Assembly (NCBI RefSeq): GCF_002499975.2
Contig: NZ_CP052766.1
Coordinates: forward strand, 3,348,001-3,412,000
Direction of reading: 5' to 3'
Source of the DNA: Alteromonas pelagimontana
Lineage (GTDB): Bacteria; Pseudomonadota; Gammaproteobacteria; Enterobacterales; Alteromonadaceae
DNA: 64,000 bases
The position numbers and the translations under genes are program-made. Of this stretch, positions 1 to 9,249 are shown in pieces (position 1 is the first letter of the stretch; each line of letters opens with the position of its first letter). The notes under the pieces were generated by a model. That model saw nothing but the letters and a program-made list of their open reading frames with translations, did not search any database and had not been told where the DNA came from.

Positions 1-414
1 ACGCCAGCGCACACCGCCACCGGCGAGCTTGCGACTGGAAAGATCGGCTATATCATCATACTCGTACTGAATAAAGAGCTCGGAATCAACGTTCGGACGG
101 AAAAAGTCATTTCTAATCCAGCGCAGATGGCTGTAAAAATCATCTTCATCTTTAAGATCATTGGTTTCTGAATAGTTATAGTCCGTAATAAATATAAACG
201 AATTTGCTAGGTGCCCATAGCGAATAATACTGCTTAAACTGTATTCCCTTTCTTCTTTGTTCCCAGACTGCCCGTTTAGACTGATCCCAACATTGCCGCT
301 AAATCCTTCTTCGGCAACGTTGGATTGATCCACCGGTACAATCGCATTCGCAACGTTGCTTACCAGCAGGTAACAAGAAAATAGAATAAAGAGTAGGGTG
401 GATCTTACTGGCAA
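1..414 (-). CDS. DUF481 (YdiY-like) outer-membrane protein, 3' part missing
   Basis: Partial gene running off the left edge; 138 codons are visible. I read it from a TTG at 412-414 preceded by GAGGA at 8 bases; a GTG further upstream in frame is possible. The product starts with a hydrophobic signal peptide ending near ANA, followed by alternating amphipathic strands with many aromatic residues (SGNVGISLNGQSGNKE, then LRWIRNDFF and LFIQYEYDD). This is the pattern of DUF481 proteins, small outer-membrane beta-barrels sometimes called salt-induced. Family assignment is from pattern and moderately sure; the function of the family is poorly known. It is divergent from the gene at 954. Confidence 0.65.
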   Translation of the reverse strand, partial: MPVRSTLLFILFSCYLLVSNVANAIVPVDQSNVAEEGFSGNVGISLNGQSGNKEEREYSLSSIIRYGHLANSFIFITDYNYSETNDLKDEDDFYSHLRWIRNDFFRPNVDSELFIQYEYDDIADLSSRKLAGGGVRWR

Positions 415-953
415 ACTGAATTCCTCAACATTTACAACGTGTCTGTTTCGCACCTATAACGATACAAGTCTTACAATCACGAGTAAACCTGAACCTGCCG
501 TCTTATAAGCTGATGGAAGGCTCCTTCGATCGCTGATTCCACGAATAGCTTAAATAGCAAAACATACAATTTTCATCATGTGATATAGCTTCGGTAAATG
601 AGAAAGCCTTAAGCAATCAATGCATCTTAACAAACGGCGGGGAGCGGCTAAGGGAAAAGCGCTATTCATCAACCCGTAAATATTTATCACTATCGCAAGA
701 AGAAACATTCCACACTGTAAATGTTACGAAGCACGTAGTAAGTGTTGCAGGAACATTTGCTGAATTTGTGTGCGCTTTTAATGCCTCTCTTCCTAAATTT
801 TGTCCCACAGCGCCCGTGTGAAAAGTCATCAACTATAATCTATACGTTCGGTGAGAGCTGGCCTGATTATTGCGCTTAGAGGTTGCTAATCATCGAACAC
901 TTCAATAGCTAAGTTATTAGTGACACACACTTTATTTAATCGAGGATTTCATT
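415..953. other. Intergenic region, 539 bases
   Basis: Divergent promoter region between the DUF481 gene (minus) and the membrane protein at 954 (plus). Stops are frequent in all frames and I see no convincing small gene, terminator or long repeat. Promoters for both flanking genes must lie here but none stands out. Confidence 0.5.
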
Positions 954-2153
954 ATGGAAAGAGAAACACTTGGAACAACCGCGACAGCAGCGGCGACTTT
1001 TAACGAGGGGCATCGCGTAAGTTGGGGCGCCATCTTTGCCGGTGTTACCTTAATGGTCGCACTAAGTTGGCTACTATTATTGCTTGGCTCGGCTATCGGA
1101 GTGGGAATTGCGGATGCGACAGATTTATCGGCAATGGGCGATGGTCTTGGCATAGGATCTATCATTTGGATACTGATAAGCACTATTGTTGCTACCTTCG
1201 CGGGAGGATTACTGGCAGCTAAAATAGCGGGGATACTTGATGATCGTATCGGTGCGCTACATGGCCTTACCGTGTGGTCAGTCGGCACGTTGTTAATGGT
1301 TGTACTGGGGGCTTCTGGTATCGGTGGTGCAATGAACTCAATCGGAAACGCTTTAGGCACCGTTAATAAGGCGAGCGCATCTGTTGCCAGCACCGGCTCT
1401 GGTGAACAGAGTCTGATCCCCGATTCAGTAAAAACCAGCATTGCTGCAATCATAAAACGTCAAGCATCAAGCGTAATTAGTGAGACAAGTAGCGGAGAAA
1501 ATGGCCCCAGCCAAGGTGAAGTACAGTCAGCAATTGACTCGCTAAATGCAGAAGACGCAGGCGCTATTTCAAGTGCACTTATTTCCGGAGACACTGAAAA
1601 GGCACGTAACGAGCTAACACAACGCACCGAACTTAGTGATGATGAAATCAATTCGATTATTGAAGGTGCTAAAGAGCAAGCCGACAGCTGGAGCGAAAGT
1701 GATGATGCCCAGCAAGCGCAGAACTGGTTGAGTCAGCAGGTAGAAGATGTTCAGCGTTCGGTTAGCCAGTCGGTAAGCAATATGGCTGGCGGTGAAGTGT
1801 CCTCGCAAGAAGTCAGTCAAACATTAGAAGAGCTGGATTCAGAAACCATGATTTCAGCAGGGCAGTATCTGATAATGGGCGAACCTGACAGAGCTAAAGA
1901 TGTGTTGGCTGTTAATACTAACCTGTCTGAAAGTGAAGTCGAAGCCATTGTCGACGGTGCAGAAAAAGAAGCCAAGGAACTAATTTCTAAAGCTAAGGCT
2001 GAGCTGAACGAAGCCTCTGAAACTGTAGGTACTTATACTCAAGCCATTCTGTGGTCAGCGTTTATTGCCGCTGCGTTAGGCATGGTGGCTGGACTAGTAG
2101 GCGGGCATATGGGTGCTGGCGCTGTACGTCGTGTGTATCCAGCTCGTAGATAG
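954..2153 (+). CDS. Four-helix membrane protein with duplicated soluble middle domain, function unknown
   Basis: 399 residues. ATG at 954 is preceded by CGAGG at a proper distance. Visible architecture: an N-terminal HRVSWGAIFAG entry motif, hydrophobic segments at about 27-50, 67-92 and 104-135 (glycine-rich), a long acidic soluble region 140-355, and a last hydrophobic segment at about 362-388 ending in RRVYPARR. The soluble region contains two related copies of about 55 residues (188-243 and 285-342), each with a helix, a GD/GE turn, RN/KD-type helix and a T-x-LS-(D/E)-x-E motif followed by GA-(K/E)-x-x-A. The N-terminal half resembles uncharacterised YrzE/PhnA-like membrane proteins of proteobacteria. 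A 44-codon membrane-peptide gene follows 55 bases downstream and is probably co-transcribed. I do not assign a function; envelope stress or osmotic roles would be guesses. Confidence 0.8.
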   Translation: MERETLGTTATAAATFNEGHRVSWGAIFAGVTLMVALSWLLLLLGSAIGVGIADATDLSAMGDGLGIGSIIWILISTIVATFAGGLLAAKIAGILDDRIGALHGLTVWSVGTLLMVVLGASGIGGAMNSIGNALGTVNKASASVASTGSGEQSLIPDSVKTSIAAIIKRQASSVISETSSGENGPSQGEVQSAIDSLNAEDAGAISSALISGDTEKARNELTQRTELSDDEINSIIEGAKEQADSWSESDDAQQAQNWLSQQVEDVQRSVSQSVSNMAGGEVSSQEVSQTLEELDSETMISAGQYLIMGEPDRAKDVLAVNTNLSESEVEAIVDGAEKEAKELISKAKAELNEASETVGTYTQAILWSAFIAAALGMVAGLVGGHMGAGAVRRVYPARR

Positions 2154-2208
2154 CATAATGCTGAAATCATAGTGGACATATTGAACTAAATAATTGCGAG
2201 GAAAAAAT

Positions 2209-2343
2209 ATGAGAATGGGTCTATTAGGTTTAGTGATACTGCTGCTAATTGCGGGCGCTTTGGTACAGAACGTCTTTATAGGCGGTATCGGCGGACTGGT
2301 TTTACTAGTAGTGCTGATACTCTTTTTGACGGGAAGACTTTGA
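2209..2343 (+). CDS. Small hydrophobic protein, DUF3309-like, 44 residues
   Basis: ATG at 2209 sits behind GAGGAAAAAAT, a strong ribosome-binding site. The product is almost wholly hydrophobic: two short membrane segments (MGLLGLVILLLIAGAL and a second from about residue 29 to 41) separated by a short polar turn, ending TGRL. This layout, including the C-terminal GR-hydrophobic end, matches the short DUF3309-type membrane peptides, although the central proline/tryptophan-rich part of those is missing here. It follows the 399-residue membrane protein by 55 bases in the same direction. Function unknown. Confidence 0.65.
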   Translation: MRMGLLGLVILLLIAGALVQNVFIGGIGGLVLLVVLILFLTGRL

Positions 2344-2424
2344 AGCCCAACAGTTTCTGAGAACTTCCGCAACCACTAGTAGCCAAATAGAATTGCAAGG
2401 CTGAAAGTGTAAAAAGAAGCAATG

Positions 2425-2460
2425 ATAGTGGCATTCTCAATTCGCCGGGAATGTCACTAT
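2425..2460 (-). terminator. 12-bp hairpin, possible terminator of the pectinesterase operon
   Basis: Arms 2425-2436 and 2449-2460 pair over 12 positions with one G-U wobble, loop of 12. Read on the minus strand it is followed after about 8 bases by CTTCTTTTT, so it could end the pectinesterase transcript; read on the plus strand there is no T-run. It is the only structure I see in the 340-base gap 2344-2683. Confidence 0.4.
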
Positions 2461-2683
2461 TACATCGACTTGTCCCGTTACAAATACGTCACCGTTCCTG
2501 TGCAGACAGCACTTCGAAAAGTAGCTAGCGCAACTGCTCATCGTGACCCGATTTTGTAAGCGTTTGGCGTCATCACTCACCACGGTTTACCCGCCAACGG
2601 CGTCATTATTCGACCGCGAAAGTTATCTCCCCAAAGGCTACAATTCAGATTCTTAGCCTACATTTTATTCATCGCACGCTTCA

Positions 2684-3694
2684 TCAATGCACACGGTTTC
2701 CAGACCCGCTATCGGCAGAAGCATCCGCTGTAGGCAACGCAATGGCAGATGGCTGCCAACCTCTCAGCACATTCGAAAGGCTATATTTTTCTGCGTCTTC
2801 GGCAGCCAGCTGGTGGCTCCAGCTAACCCGGTTGTCTAATTTTGCGCCGGGGCCGCTGTTATTCATTTCTGCGTAAAATGCGGTTTTCTCCTTAGTCGCG
2901 TCACCCCAGTTGTTCCAGCCAGCAGGATGAACGTGCGAGCCTAATTCGCTGTTCACTATTACTGTGCGGGCGAATTGCCTCCATGGACGACCCAGATAAA
3001 CACCTTTAACCTTATCGGGCGCAATAAATTTAGACCGATTGAAGACAAATCCAAATGGTTGCTCTTTTGGCGTAGAGGCTGCGGTGACATATGTGTTATC
3101 CATAAGAGAAACAACGTCGCATTGTTCAAAATACGCAGTGCCTTCACCAAAAATAAAATCGACAGAGCCTTCGATGCGACAATTTTCAAAGTAGCTACGA
3201 TGGCCTTCTCCAACGACATACAGCGTATCCTGATATCCTCTTATGGTTACATTGGTGAAGGCGGCGCGGTCTGCTTCAACATGCAATGCAACAGCTTGCC
3301 CGACAGGGCCGGCGGTATTTTCAATCGTCAAATTGGAGGCGCTGAAATCGTTTCCTGCCACACGCATGGTGTAAGTATGAAAGGTACTGTTGCGTCCCAG
3401 ATCAAGTTTTTTAAAATGATCGTCGTAAGAGATAATGGTTTTATTGCGGTTCTCACCTACCAGATGAACGCGAGTGTTCCACGCATAAATATCCACCTTT
3501 TCATGATAAACGCCGTTTTTTATAAAAATGGTGATATCTTCCCAGGGAAAGGCTTTGGTTGCCAAAATAGCTTGTTTAATGGTTCGGTAGTCGCCACTGC
3601 CGTCTTTTGCTACGGTCAGGTGCGTTTCGTAAGCCATGGCAGCAGGATGTATTACTGCAAATATGATCAAAAGAGCCATCATATATTTCAACAT
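2684..3694 (-). CDS. Secreted pectinesterase (carbohydrate esterase family 8)
   Basis: 336 residues. It removes methyl esters from homogalacturonan, giving pectate and methanol. A signal peptide covers about residues 1-21 (MMALLIIFAVIHPAAMA), so it acts outside the cytoplasm. The family signatures are all present: Q133 in GQAVALH, GYQDTLY with catalytic D156, VDFIFG with catalytic D179, and LGRPW with R236 and W238. Length is normal for a single-domain enzyme. ATG at 3694 has GAGGATTGA before it. It lies 72 bases downstream of the TonB receptor on the same strand and was probably acquired or kept as a receptor/enzyme pair for pectin use. The C-terminal tail (about 320-336, SADSGSGNRVH) is low-complexity. 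Confidence 0.93.
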   Translation of the reverse strand: MLKYMMALLIIFAVIHPAAMAYETHLTVAKDGSGDYRTIKQAILATKAFPWEDITIFIKNGVYHEKVDIYAWNTRVHLVGENRNKTIISYDDHFKKLDLGRNSTFHTYTMRVAGNDFSASNLTIENTAGPVGQAVALHVEADRAAFTNVTIRGYQDTLYVVGEGHRSYFENCRIEGSVDFIFGEGTAYFEQCDVVSLMDNTYVTAASTPKEQPFGFVFNRSKFIAPDKVKGVYLGRPWRQFARTVIVNSELGSHVHPAGWNNWGDATKEKTAFYAEMNNSGPGAKLDNRVSWSHQLAAEDAEKYSLSNVLRGWQPSAIALPTADASADSGSGNRVH

Positions 3695-3766
3695 TCAATC
3701 CTCAAATCTCGTTCTATGAATATAAAATGAGGATGCGGCTGCATCCCCAGTTTACTTTTTAAAGGG

Positions 3767-6493
3767 TTAAAACGTGTACCGCGCCCCAACAAAGTATTGT
3801 GTGCCGGTGTGGCTGAATTCTCTTGTGAGATCCATATCTCCGTCGCCGGTGCCATAAATGCGTTCTATTTCATCGGTCAGGTTGATAATTTCAAACGAAA
3901 ACGTCAGCTGCTCGCTAAAATTATAGAATGACGAGAAATCGACATGGGTCGGCCCAAATTTACGCTCCTGAGCATGTCCATTTCCACCTGGCTCGCTTAG
4001 CAGATAATCATCCCGCTTGTTAACTGATACACGTGCACCGTAATCCTCTTCTTCGTAATACAGCGTGAAGTTATAGGAGTTTGGAGAAAGTCCGGTAGAG
4101 TCTTCCGCGCTTACATGTGTATAATTCGCTACCACACCGAAGTTCGACAACCATCTATCGAAGAAAGTGAAAGGTTGCTGATACATGACTTCGTAGCCTT
4201 TTACTGAAAAGCCGTCATTGTTGTTCACTGGAATATTGTGAGTATAAGACTGTACCGCGGGGTCGCCCAGTGGAGCCGTTGCCTGATATTGCGGGTCGGC
4301 ATAAATAACTGGCCAAAATTCTTCCTCTACCAGTTTCTCAACGATTTCTGTATCCAGTGAAGTGACAATTTCCTTATTAAAGATGTTCACAGCCAGCATG
4401 GCTTCTTCATCGAAATACCATTCCAGGCCCATATCCACATCATTCGATTCATAAGGGTTTAAGCCAGGGTTACCCAAATTACTCACCGTAAATGTGGTAT
4501 AACCAAAAACCGGAGAGGCGATGTTCAGTGAGCCCAAGTTGGGACGGGTCATGCTTCTGGCGTATGAAAGACGGGCGATCACGTCGTCGGTGACTTCAAG
4601 CGCCAGGTTCATTGAAGGCAGGAAGTTGTTGTAATCCCGCTGAACAGATACCGGGCTGTCACCTACCAGAGCTTCTGAGGTGACTTCTGTATTGACATAA
4701 CGTACGCCGAAATTTGTGCGCAGTAACATGTCAGCTATGTCTACATCACCGTTATACTCCAGATACAATGCAGTGGTTTTTTCACCTACCACCCAGCTTG
4801 ATGCGGTATTGGGCGTATAATTGTGAGTCAAAATGCCGTCTTGTTCCAGCTTGTCAAAATCAGCGACAAGGAACGGAACCAGTGTCACATCCAGGCCGGA
4901 GCCAAAATCGGAGTAGGGGAACGGGCGGGAATACTGAGAAGGATCAAAGGCGGTAAAAACGCCATCACCTGTCTGATAATCAACTTCCCGATCGTTGAAT
5001 GCCAGACCGGTTTTAATGTCATAACGATCGCCCAGGTACTGTAAATCGATTTTCGCTGTATAATTGGTTTTCTTCACCCGATCATTGCGATTAGAAGCAT
5101 TGACCGCATCCACGTAGTTGTCAGGGTCAGTCATGTCGTAATCCCCGTAACTAACGTTTGCGCCATCACCATTGCTGTAGTCATAGGCGTAGTAGTGGGG
5201 AACACTGCGGTAGTAATAGCGAATTTCTTCCCGATCGGCGTCGTTCTTAGCAAATCCCGCCATGACATCCAGCAACAGTGTATCGCTAAGCTGAATATCG
5301 CCTGATAGTACATACTGATCGAAAGTGGAATCTGAAACCTGATAGCGGCTTTCGTACCAGGAGGTCACGTTATCGAACTCACCGGCTATTAGTATTTTTC
5401 CGGTCTCGTCTACCGTCATAGATAAAGGCGTTTGCCCCTGAAAATCACCGGGGGCGTCACGGTTTACCAACCACTCCATAGAGTTGTAGTTGCGACGATC
5501 GTTTTCCAGTTCCGAGTGCAACACATCCAGGGTGAACAGCATGTCATCGGAAGGTTTATATTGCAGTGATGTGGTGACACCTATTCGTTTCTGGTCATTG
5601 CCGAAAAAGTCGGCCCGGGGCAACCGCGGTACCCACAAGCAGGAAATAGCTTCTTCAGCACCACAGTAGTCGCTGGGCGTGCCGTTGATGGTGGTTAGCT
5701 GGGAAGTATCACCCCAGGTGCCATCGCCAATCTGATTCGTAGGTTGCCAGCGTACACTGCCGAAACCTTCCTGACGTACAGTGCGATCAGATATTGCGAC
5801 TGAGAACAATGCGCCCAGCGTATCGTCGGCAAAAGTATTGCTGATCAAAAAAGCCATTCTGGGATCCACTTTTTCAGTTAAATCGTTGTATCCGGCTTTT
5901 GCTGATATTGTTGACAAAAACCCCGGGGAATCAAAGGGGCGGGCGGAGTACATGTCGACGGTACCGGCGATACCGCCTTCTTCAATAGAAGCTGTTTGCG
6001 TCTTTTGAATATCTATGCGATTAAACAGTTCAGAAGCAAAAACGTTGAAGTCAAAGGCCCGGCTGCTGTTAACTGTCACACCGCCTGAATCAAGGCCATC
6101 GCTGCCAGCGGGAACTTCCATGCCGTTTAATGTGGTTCGGGTAAAGCCTGGGCTAAATCCACGCAATGTTATATTGCGACCTTCTCCACCTTCGCGGGAT
6201 ATGGCGACACCGGGGACCCGTTGAATGGCTTCTGCCACGTTCAAATCGGGAAATTTCCCGATATCTTCCGCCATAATTGAGTCTCGTACGTTTGCGGCAT
6301 CACGTTTTGCGTCTAACGCCTTCACCAACGAACCGCGAAACCCTTTCACATCAATGACTTCTATATCATCTTCACTTGCTGCTTCATCTGTACTTTCCTG
6401 CGCATAGACGTTTTGAGCACTAAGAGCCAAATACATTGCGGCAAAAACATGGGTGGCAATCACACTTTTGTTAAACATAATTCCTGACTTCAT
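3767..6493 (-). CDS. TonB-dependent receptor, probable pectin-oligosaccharide uptake
   Basis: 908 residues. It is an outer-membrane active transporter energised by TonB-ExbBD. Signal peptide about 1-31 (cut near VYA/QE); a TonB-box-like EVIDVKGFRGS follows, then a plug domain with EDIGKFPDLNVAEAIQRVPG and ITLRGFSPGFTRTTLNG, and a long beta-barrel ending in the terminal aromatic YTF. The large size and plug motifs place it in the Xanthomonas/Caulobacter-type carbohydrate receptor group (TIGR01782-like). ATG at 6493 has AGAGGAG upstream. The substrate is inferred from the pectinesterase directly downstream. Transcription is probably controlled by the palindrome at 6604-6617. Confidence 0.9.
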   Translation of the reverse strand: MKSGIMFNKSVIATHVFAAMYLALSAQNVYAQESTDEAASEDDIEVIDVKGFRGSLVKALDAKRDAANVRDSIMAEDIGKFPDLNVAEAIQRVPGVAISREGGEGRNITLRGFSPGFTRTTLNGMEVPAGSDGLDSGGVTVNSSRAFDFNVFASELFNRIDIQKTQTASIEEGGIAGTVDMYSARPFDSPGFLSTISAKAGYNDLTEKVDPRMAFLISNTFADDTLGALFSVAISDRTVRQEGFGSVRWQPTNQIGDGTWGDTSQLTTINGTPSDYCGAEEAISCLWVPRLPRADFFGNDQKRIGVTTSLQYKPSDDMLFTLDVLHSELENDRRNYNSMEWLVNRDAPGDFQGQTPLSMTVDETGKILIAGEFDNVTSWYESRYQVSDSTFDQYVLSGDIQLSDTLLLDVMAGFAKNDADREEIRYYYRSVPHYYAYDYSNGDGANVSYGDYDMTDPDNYVDAVNASNRNDRVKKTNYTAKIDLQYLGDRYDIKTGLAFNDREVDYQTGDGVFTAFDPSQYSRPFPYSDFGSGLDVTLVPFLVADFDKLEQDGILTHNYTPNTASSWVVGEKTTALYLEYNGDVDIADMLLRTNFGVRYVNTEVTSEALVGDSPVSVQRDYNNFLPSMNLALEVTDDVIARLSYARSMTRPNLGSLNIASPVFGYTTFTVSNLGNPGLNPYESNDVDMGLEWYFDEEAMLAVNIFNKEIVTSLDTEIVEKLVEEEFWPVIYADPQYQATAPLGDPAVQSYTHNIPVNNNDGFSVKGYEVMYQQPFTFFDRWLSNFGVVANYTHVSAEDSTGLSPNSYNFTLYYEEEDYGARVSVNKRDDYLLSEPGGNGHAQERKFGPTHVDFSSFYNFSEQLTFSFEIINLTDEIERIYGTGDGDMDLTREFSHTGTQYFVGARYTF

Positions 6494-6603
6494 ATCTGAC
6501 TCCTCTATTCTATTTACGAGTTAAAATCAGCAGAACAACAATTAAATAAACTTACCTGCCGTAGCGAAAGACAGCCGTCTGTCAGTACACTCCAGCGTCA
6601 TTT

Positions 6604-6617
6604 TGCCACCGGTGGCA
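6604..6617. promoter_or_regulatory. Perfect 14-base palindrome, probable repressor operator of the pectin operon
   Basis: TGCCACCGGTGGCA is its own reverse complement and lies 111 bases upstream of the TonB-receptor start, directly beside an AT-rich, promoter-like stretch (minus strand, 6618-6665). A central CG within ACCGGT is typical of LacI-family operators. No regulator gene is next to it. Confidence 0.55.
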
Positions 6618-6765
6618 TATAAAGCAATCATTATTTTAACAATTTAGAAACTTTGTTTTAATATCCTTGATGTGGCTGAGGCGGTTCCCCTTAGTAGTGC
6701 TGGAAGTACGGGAGAGAAGGGGTGAGAAGGTCTTACAAGTTCACAATATGCGTTTGCTCTACCAA

Positions 6766-6779
6766 AGATACCGGTGGCA
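6766..6779. promoter_or_regulatory. Second, imperfect copy of the operator palindrome
   Basis: AGATACCGGTGGCA matches 11 of 14 positions of the perfect palindrome at 6604-6617, with the right half-site identical. Centre-to-centre distance is 162 bases, which would allow DNA looping. The gap 6494-7028 (535 bases) otherwise shows no convincing gene. Confidence 0.4.
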
Positions 6780-7028
6780 TAAGGGTTTGGCTATGTTTGT
6801 GCCGTAGTTATAAGTCGCTAAAGAATATTAGTTTCGACATCACCGTGGATAATGGATGCAGTGGCATAGGCCAATCGATGCGACTGCTTAAGTATGATCT
6901 TGAGCTGCTCTTTATCGTTCCGCCCTGCAGAAAGCGGCATCCAAAATATCTTTGAGTGCAGTAACTCTGGCGTCGACGAGATCAGGAGCGAACATCAGCG
7001 CCCACCGCTGCACTTTTATAATTACTAA

Positions 7029-8654
7029 TTACGGTTCCCAACTACCCACCATGGCCAAGGCTGCGGCTTCCGCCACACGTATACCATCAATGCCGGCTGA
7101 CCAAATGCCGCCCGCATAGCCTGCGCCTTCTCCGGCGGGATACAAGCCTTCGACATTGACGCTTTGATAATCTACGCCGCGTTTAATACAAATGGGGGAT
7201 GAAGTACGGGTTTCGACCCCGGTCAATAAACCATCGGCTTTGGCAAAGCCCTTAATTTGACGATCAAAGGCGGGAATGGCTTCGCGAATGGCCTCAGTGA
7301 CATAATCAGGTACGACTTTGGCTAAGTCTGTAAGCGTGATGCCTGGGGTGTATGAAGGCTTAACGTCGCCAAGTTCAGCGCTGGATTTCCCAGCTAAAAA
7401 ATCTCCAATTAACTGTGCGGGGGCATGGTAATTTTCGCCGCCTACACTAAAAGCCAGCGCTTCCAGACGGCGCTGCAATTCAATTCCCGCCAAAGGATGT
7501 CCCGGGAAATCCTGTTCAGGTGTGATGCCAACCACAATGGCGCTGTTAGCATTGCGTTCGTGACGGGAATACTGACTCATGCCATTGGTGACCACCCGCC
7601 CTGGCTCAGAGGCAGCAGCCACGACAGTGCCGCCAGGGCACATGCAAAAGCTATACACCGAGCGTCCGTTTGTGCAGTGATGCACCAGCTTGTAATCCGC
7701 TGCGCCTAAAATCGGGTTCCCAGCGTTTTCGCCGAATCGGCAGGCATCAATCATGCTTTGTTCGTGTTCAATTCGAAAGCCTATAGAAAAGGGCTTGGCT
7801 TCAATATAAACACCTTGCTCGTAAAGGGTGGCAAAGGTGTCGCGGGCACTGTGACCAACGGCAAAAATAACCTGTTTGCAACTTAAGTAATCCCCACCCG
7901 ATAAATGAAGGCCTTTAATTTTATACCGGTGGTCTTCGCCTTCTAGATCCAGTTTTTCGACGCGGGTGCTAAAGCGAATTTCGCCGCCCAGTGCGATAAT
8001 CTGCTCACGCATTTTTTCTACCATACTAACAAGCTTAAACGTCCCGATATGCGGTTTGCTGACATACATGATTTCTTCAGGCGCGCCTGCAGCAACGAAT
8101 TCCTGTAAAACTTTACGGCCGTAATGCTTGCGATCCTTCACTTGACTATATAGTTTGCCGTCAGAAAATGTGCCTGCACCGCCTTCGCCAAATTGCACGT
8201 TCGATTCAGGATTTAACGGCTGCTTACGCCAGAAACCGAAGGTGTCTTTAGTACGTTCACGTACCGCTTTACCACGTTCCAGCACAATCGGCTTAAAACC
8301 CATCTGAGCCAAAATGAGGGCGGCAAACAATCCGCAGGGTCCTAGCCCCACAACCACCGGTCTGTGACTAAGATCAGCGGGAGCCTGAGCCACAAACTTG
8401 TACGTCATGTCTGGGGTTTCACGTACCTGTGGATCATGGGAAAACTGCTGCAACAGTGCTGCCTGATTTTTTACCTCAACGTCGAGGGTGTAAATGAGCT
8501 GAATATTTTTATTATTGCGTGCGTCATAACCTCGCTTGAACATATCAAATGACACCAGCTGACCGGGGCTAATATTGAGTTTGCTTAATATAGCCAGCTC
8601 AAGTGCCTGTTCATTATGATCCAGGGGGAGTTTAATATCGGTTAGACGCAACAT
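7029..8654 (-). CDS. FAD-dependent oxidoreductase of the COG2509 type
   Basis: 541 residues, cytosolic, no signal peptide. An N-terminal domain of about 95 residues precedes the dinucleotide-binding fold VVGLGPCGLFAALILAQ (about 100-116) and the acid/basic ending VLERG. Further family marks are QFGEGGAGTFSDGKL, HIGTFKLV, SIGFRIEH, MCPGGTVVAAASEPG and a C-terminal PAGEGAGYAGGI that closes over the flavin. These proteins are widespread and annotated as NAD(FAD)-utilising dehydrogenases, but their substrate is not known. The start at 8654 gives the expected full length; its ribosome-binding site is weak (AAGAG). It is a single transcription unit convergent with nothing nearby. Confidence 0.85.
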   Translation of the reverse strand: MLRLTDIKLPLDHNEQALELAILSKLNISPGQLVSFDMFKRGYDARNNKNIQLIYTLDVEVKNQAALLQQFSHDPQVRETPDMTYKFVAQAPADLSHRPVVVGLGPCGLFAALILAQMGFKPIVLERGKAVRERTKDTFGFWRKQPLNPESNVQFGEGGAGTFSDGKLYSQVKDRKHYGRKVLQEFVAAGAPEEIMYVSKPHIGTFKLVSMVEKMREQIIALGGEIRFSTRVEKLDLEGEDHRYKIKGLHLSGGDYLSCKQVIFAVGHSARDTFATLYEQGVYIEAKPFSIGFRIEHEQSMIDACRFGENAGNPILGAADYKLVHHCTNGRSVYSFCMCPGGTVVAAASEPGRVVTNGMSQYSRHERNANSAIVVGITPEQDFPGHPLAGIELQRRLEALAFSVGGENYHAPAQLIGDFLAGKSSAELGDVKPSYTPGITLTDLAKVVPDYVTEAIREAIPAFDRQIKGFAKADGLLTGVETRTSSPICIKRGVDYQSVNVEGLYPAGEGAGYAGGIWSAGIDGIRVAEAAALAMVGSWEP

Positions 8655-8893
8655 AATTTACATACTCTTTAAACGCCGGGCAGCCTCTCTGCCAGGGGCG
8701 CCGTATTTTAAAACAGCGAGTACGTGATAGATAGCCCTGTTTAAAGAGCCGACGTGATTAATGGAGTTTAGCCGAGTAGAGGTATAAGCGAATAATTCAT
8801 CACCGTTGGGCTATTCAACAGCATAAGAGACTTGTGTTTTATTCGGGCTTCTTTACACTTATTTGCCATACTGAATGACGAAACAGTTTCACG

Positions 8894-9217
8894 ATGACCT
8901 TTGTAGTGACCGACAATTGTATTAAATGCAAATACACCGATTGTGTAGCCGTATGCCCGGTAGATGCTTTTTTTGAAGGTCCCAATTTTTTGGCAATTGA
9001 TCCGGCCATCTGCATCGACTGCGCGCTGTGTGTGCCGGAATGTCCGGCAGAAGCAATTTTTCAGGATACTGAACTTCCATCCGAACAGGCCGCGTTTTTA
9101 GAAATTAACGCCCAATTGTCTCAGGAATGGCCGAATATCAGCGAGCCGAAAGCGCCGCCAGCAGATGCTGACGAATGGAATGGCGTGCCCGAAAAGCTCC
9201 CTCTACTTGAGCGCTAA
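8894..9217 (+). CDS. fdxA: Ferredoxin FdxA, 7Fe type
   Basis: 107 residues; a soluble electron carrier with one [3Fe-4S] and one [4Fe-4S] cluster, similar to Azotobacter ferredoxin I. Cysteines at 9, 12, 17 and 21 ([15 protein letters not shown]) and at 40, 43, 46 and 50 ([12 protein letters not shown]) are visible; C9, C17 and C50 should hold the 3Fe cluster and C21, C40, C43, C46 the 4Fe cluster. The C-terminal half is the usual family tail with [12 protein letters not shown]. Monocistronic; its end is 32 bases from the convergent rlmE end, with no clear terminator between. Confidence 0.95.
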   Translation: MTFVVTDNCIKCKYTDCVAVCPVDAFFEGPNFLAIDPAICIDCALCVPECPAEAIFQDTELPSEQAAFLEINAQLSQEWPNISEPKAPPADADEWNGVPEKLPLLER

Positions 9218-9249
9218 ACCTATTTCTCTTGCCTCAGTGCAAATTAGTT

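Noticed and set aside
6722..6955. 77-codon plus-strand frame between the TonB receptor and the FAD protein gene
   Set aside because: Cysteine-rich, low-complexity translation without a convincing start signal or domain; it also covers the second operator copy.
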